DNA of 13,437 nucleotides from Spirochaetaceae bacterium (GTDB lineage: Bacteria > Spirochaetota > Spirochaetia > SZUA-6 > RPPD01), in assembly GCA_003818675.1 (NCBI GenBank), contig RPPD01000013.1, forward strand, positions 1 through 13,437. The letters run 5' to 3'. The translations under genes and the position numbers were made by a program. Positions 12,845 through 13,437 of this stretch are shown here, one piece after another (the stretch's first letter is position 1; every line of letters starts with the position of its first letter). Below the pieces are notes generated by a model. That model was not told the DNA's origin. It made no database searches and saw only the letters and a list, made by a program, of their open reading frames with translations.

Positions 12845-12957
12845 AGTTCTTACGTTGTACATCCCTATATTTACATATAGGGAAGTGTAAAAACGTAAAA
12901 ACTCGGACTACTCGGGTAATTACGTTTTTACAGCGAGTTTTTACAGCTGTAAGAACT
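12845..12957. repeat. Origin-like cluster of direct and inverted TGTAAAAAC repeats
   Basis: GTAAAAAC occurs in tandem at 12887-12894 and 12895-12902, and inverted at 12924-12931 and 12937-12944. This gives a perfect 13-bp inverted repeat (12886-12898 with 12920-12932) and an 11-bp one (12895-12905 with 12934-12944). An outer 9-bp pair AGTTCTTAC/GTAAGAACT (12845-12853, 12949-12957) encloses the cluster. Inside are a 9-bp hairpin TCCCTATAT-TTAC-ATATAGGGA (12862-12883) and a 12-bp palindrome TTACAGCTGTAA (12941-12952). Iteron-like repeats next to a replication ATPase gene suggest a replication origin. The gene-free stretch 12657-12994 holds this, the terminator and the hairpin at 12792. Confidence 0.65.
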
Positions 12958-12994
12958 TCCCCGAATCTGCCAAAAGTAACGTATATTACTGCAT

Positions 12995-13437
12995 TCATAG
13001 CACTGACCAGAACTTTTTATTTCCGTGTCCTTCTATCTTTTGTGTTTTTACACGGTGCTCCTTGGCCATTCGCGGTAAAAGGTCATTTAACTGTCTTTTT
13101 ACAGCCTGGAAACCCATGTTTTCGAGCGCCATTTCAAGGTCTGCCTTGGTTAAGGCGGTCAAACCCAGGGCCTTGATGACTGCTGCCTTCAGGTCTTCCT
13201 TGGTGTTTTTTCGCTTCTGGCCTTCGCCTATAAAGTACATTATAGGCACGGATATTGACGGATCGTGTTCTGACGGTTCGCCTCTTATCTGAAGTAAAAG
13301 CGGTTTGATCGGCCCTCTCCTGGCCTTGTCGGTGCTTTCCAACTGTAGGTTTTCGTCCATAGGATTCAGTGCCAACTCTTGATCTATTGCCGCTGGTATG
13401 TCGGTGCTTCCTCGTGATGTGCCGCCCCTGTTCATAT
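12995..13437 (-). CDS. RepA-like replicative ATPase/helicase, C-terminal part with winged-helix tail (runs off right edge)
   Basis: The frame is open to the right edge; the ATG at 13435 is probably internal. The first visible part, RGGTSRGSTDIPAAIDQELALN then STDKARRGPIKPLLLQI, matches the end of RecA-fold RepA/AAA_25-type helicases. There a post-Walker-B RGSxxIxAAxD segment is followed by the K-x-R-x-G strand. Walker A and B are beyond the edge. Residues from about 75 (NTKEDLKAAVIKALGLTALT, KADLEMALENMGFQAVKRQL) look like a winged helix ending in GHGNKKFWSVL, a possible binder of the repeats just downstream. It should load or act as helicase in replication of the element. GTTTTTACA (13044-13052) and CTTTTTACA (13095-13103) occur inside the gene. 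Confidence 0.7.
   Translation of the reverse strand, partial: MNRGGTSRGSTDIPAAIDQELALNPMDENLQLESTDKARRGPIKPLLLQIRGEPSEHDPSISVPIMYFIGEGQKRKNTKEDLKAAVIKALGLTALTKADLEMALENMGFQAVKRQLNDLLPRMAKEHRVKTQKIEGHGNKKFWSVL

Noticed and set aside
12845..12957. CRISPR array
   Set aside because: Repeats are 8-13 bp, partly inverted and irregularly spaced, with no spacers of constant length and no cas genes.
12816..12998. 60-aa minus ORF whose ATG overlaps the stop of the replication ATPase gene
   Set aside because: The ATGA overlap is tempting, but there is no ribosome site, and the frame is just the TGTAAAAAC repeat cluster translated (repeated VTF/VKT/VRV pieces). Kept as origin-like DNA.

Overview
The window joins a block of bacterial housekeeping genes (about 1-7720) to the first part of an integrated mobile element (about 7760 to the right edge). 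Classical sigma70-type promoters, Shine-Dalgarno sites and a PUR-domain protein of the BpuR/DUF3276 type, next to pcrA-like helicase, DUF1015, LytM peptidase and rnhB genes, suggest a spirochaete. This is an inference from gene content, not a proof.

Host part. gcvT and the start of gcvH run leftward, TAA directly against ATG. Divergent from them is a DUF1015 gene whose consensus promoter sits so close to its ATG that the mRNA should be almost leaderless. A leftward pair follows: a small multidrug-export-type membrane protein, then a UvrD/Rep/PcrA helicase. Divergent from that pair, a membrane-anchored M23 (LytM) peptidase gene is followed after one base by rnhB. The PUR-domain gene converges on rnhB, and its leader carries a long inverted repeat just before the ribosome site.

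Boundary. At 7722-7761 lies the 5' half of a tRNA-Gly(TCC) gene with a good promoter. tRNA structure ends in the anticodon arm. A complete tyrosine recombinase gene (RKHRHY all present) begins 170 bp further on. This looks like one end (attL or attR) of an element inserted in the anticodon arm.

Element part. (i) Integrase. (ii) An A+T-rich pair with its own strong promoter: a two-TM protein with a GAF-like domain, coupled by ATGA to a small protein with a hydrophobic, oligo-lysine C terminus. (iii) A tight leftward operon of seven very small genes (59 to 127 aa, led by a 52-aa ribbon-helix-helix protein) with an operator-like promoter and a good terminator. Two of these genes are too short for ordinary ORF lists. 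(iv) An A+T-rich exported protein gene. (v) A 110-bp cluster of direct and inverted TGTAAAAAC repeats beside the C-terminal part of a RepA-like replicative ATPase with a winged-helix tail, which looks like a replication origin with its replication protein. A word with core GCTGTAA recurs upstream of int, in the operon promoter and in the origin-like cluster, and is not seen in the host half, so one element-encoded factor may bind all three. The far end of the element is not in the window.
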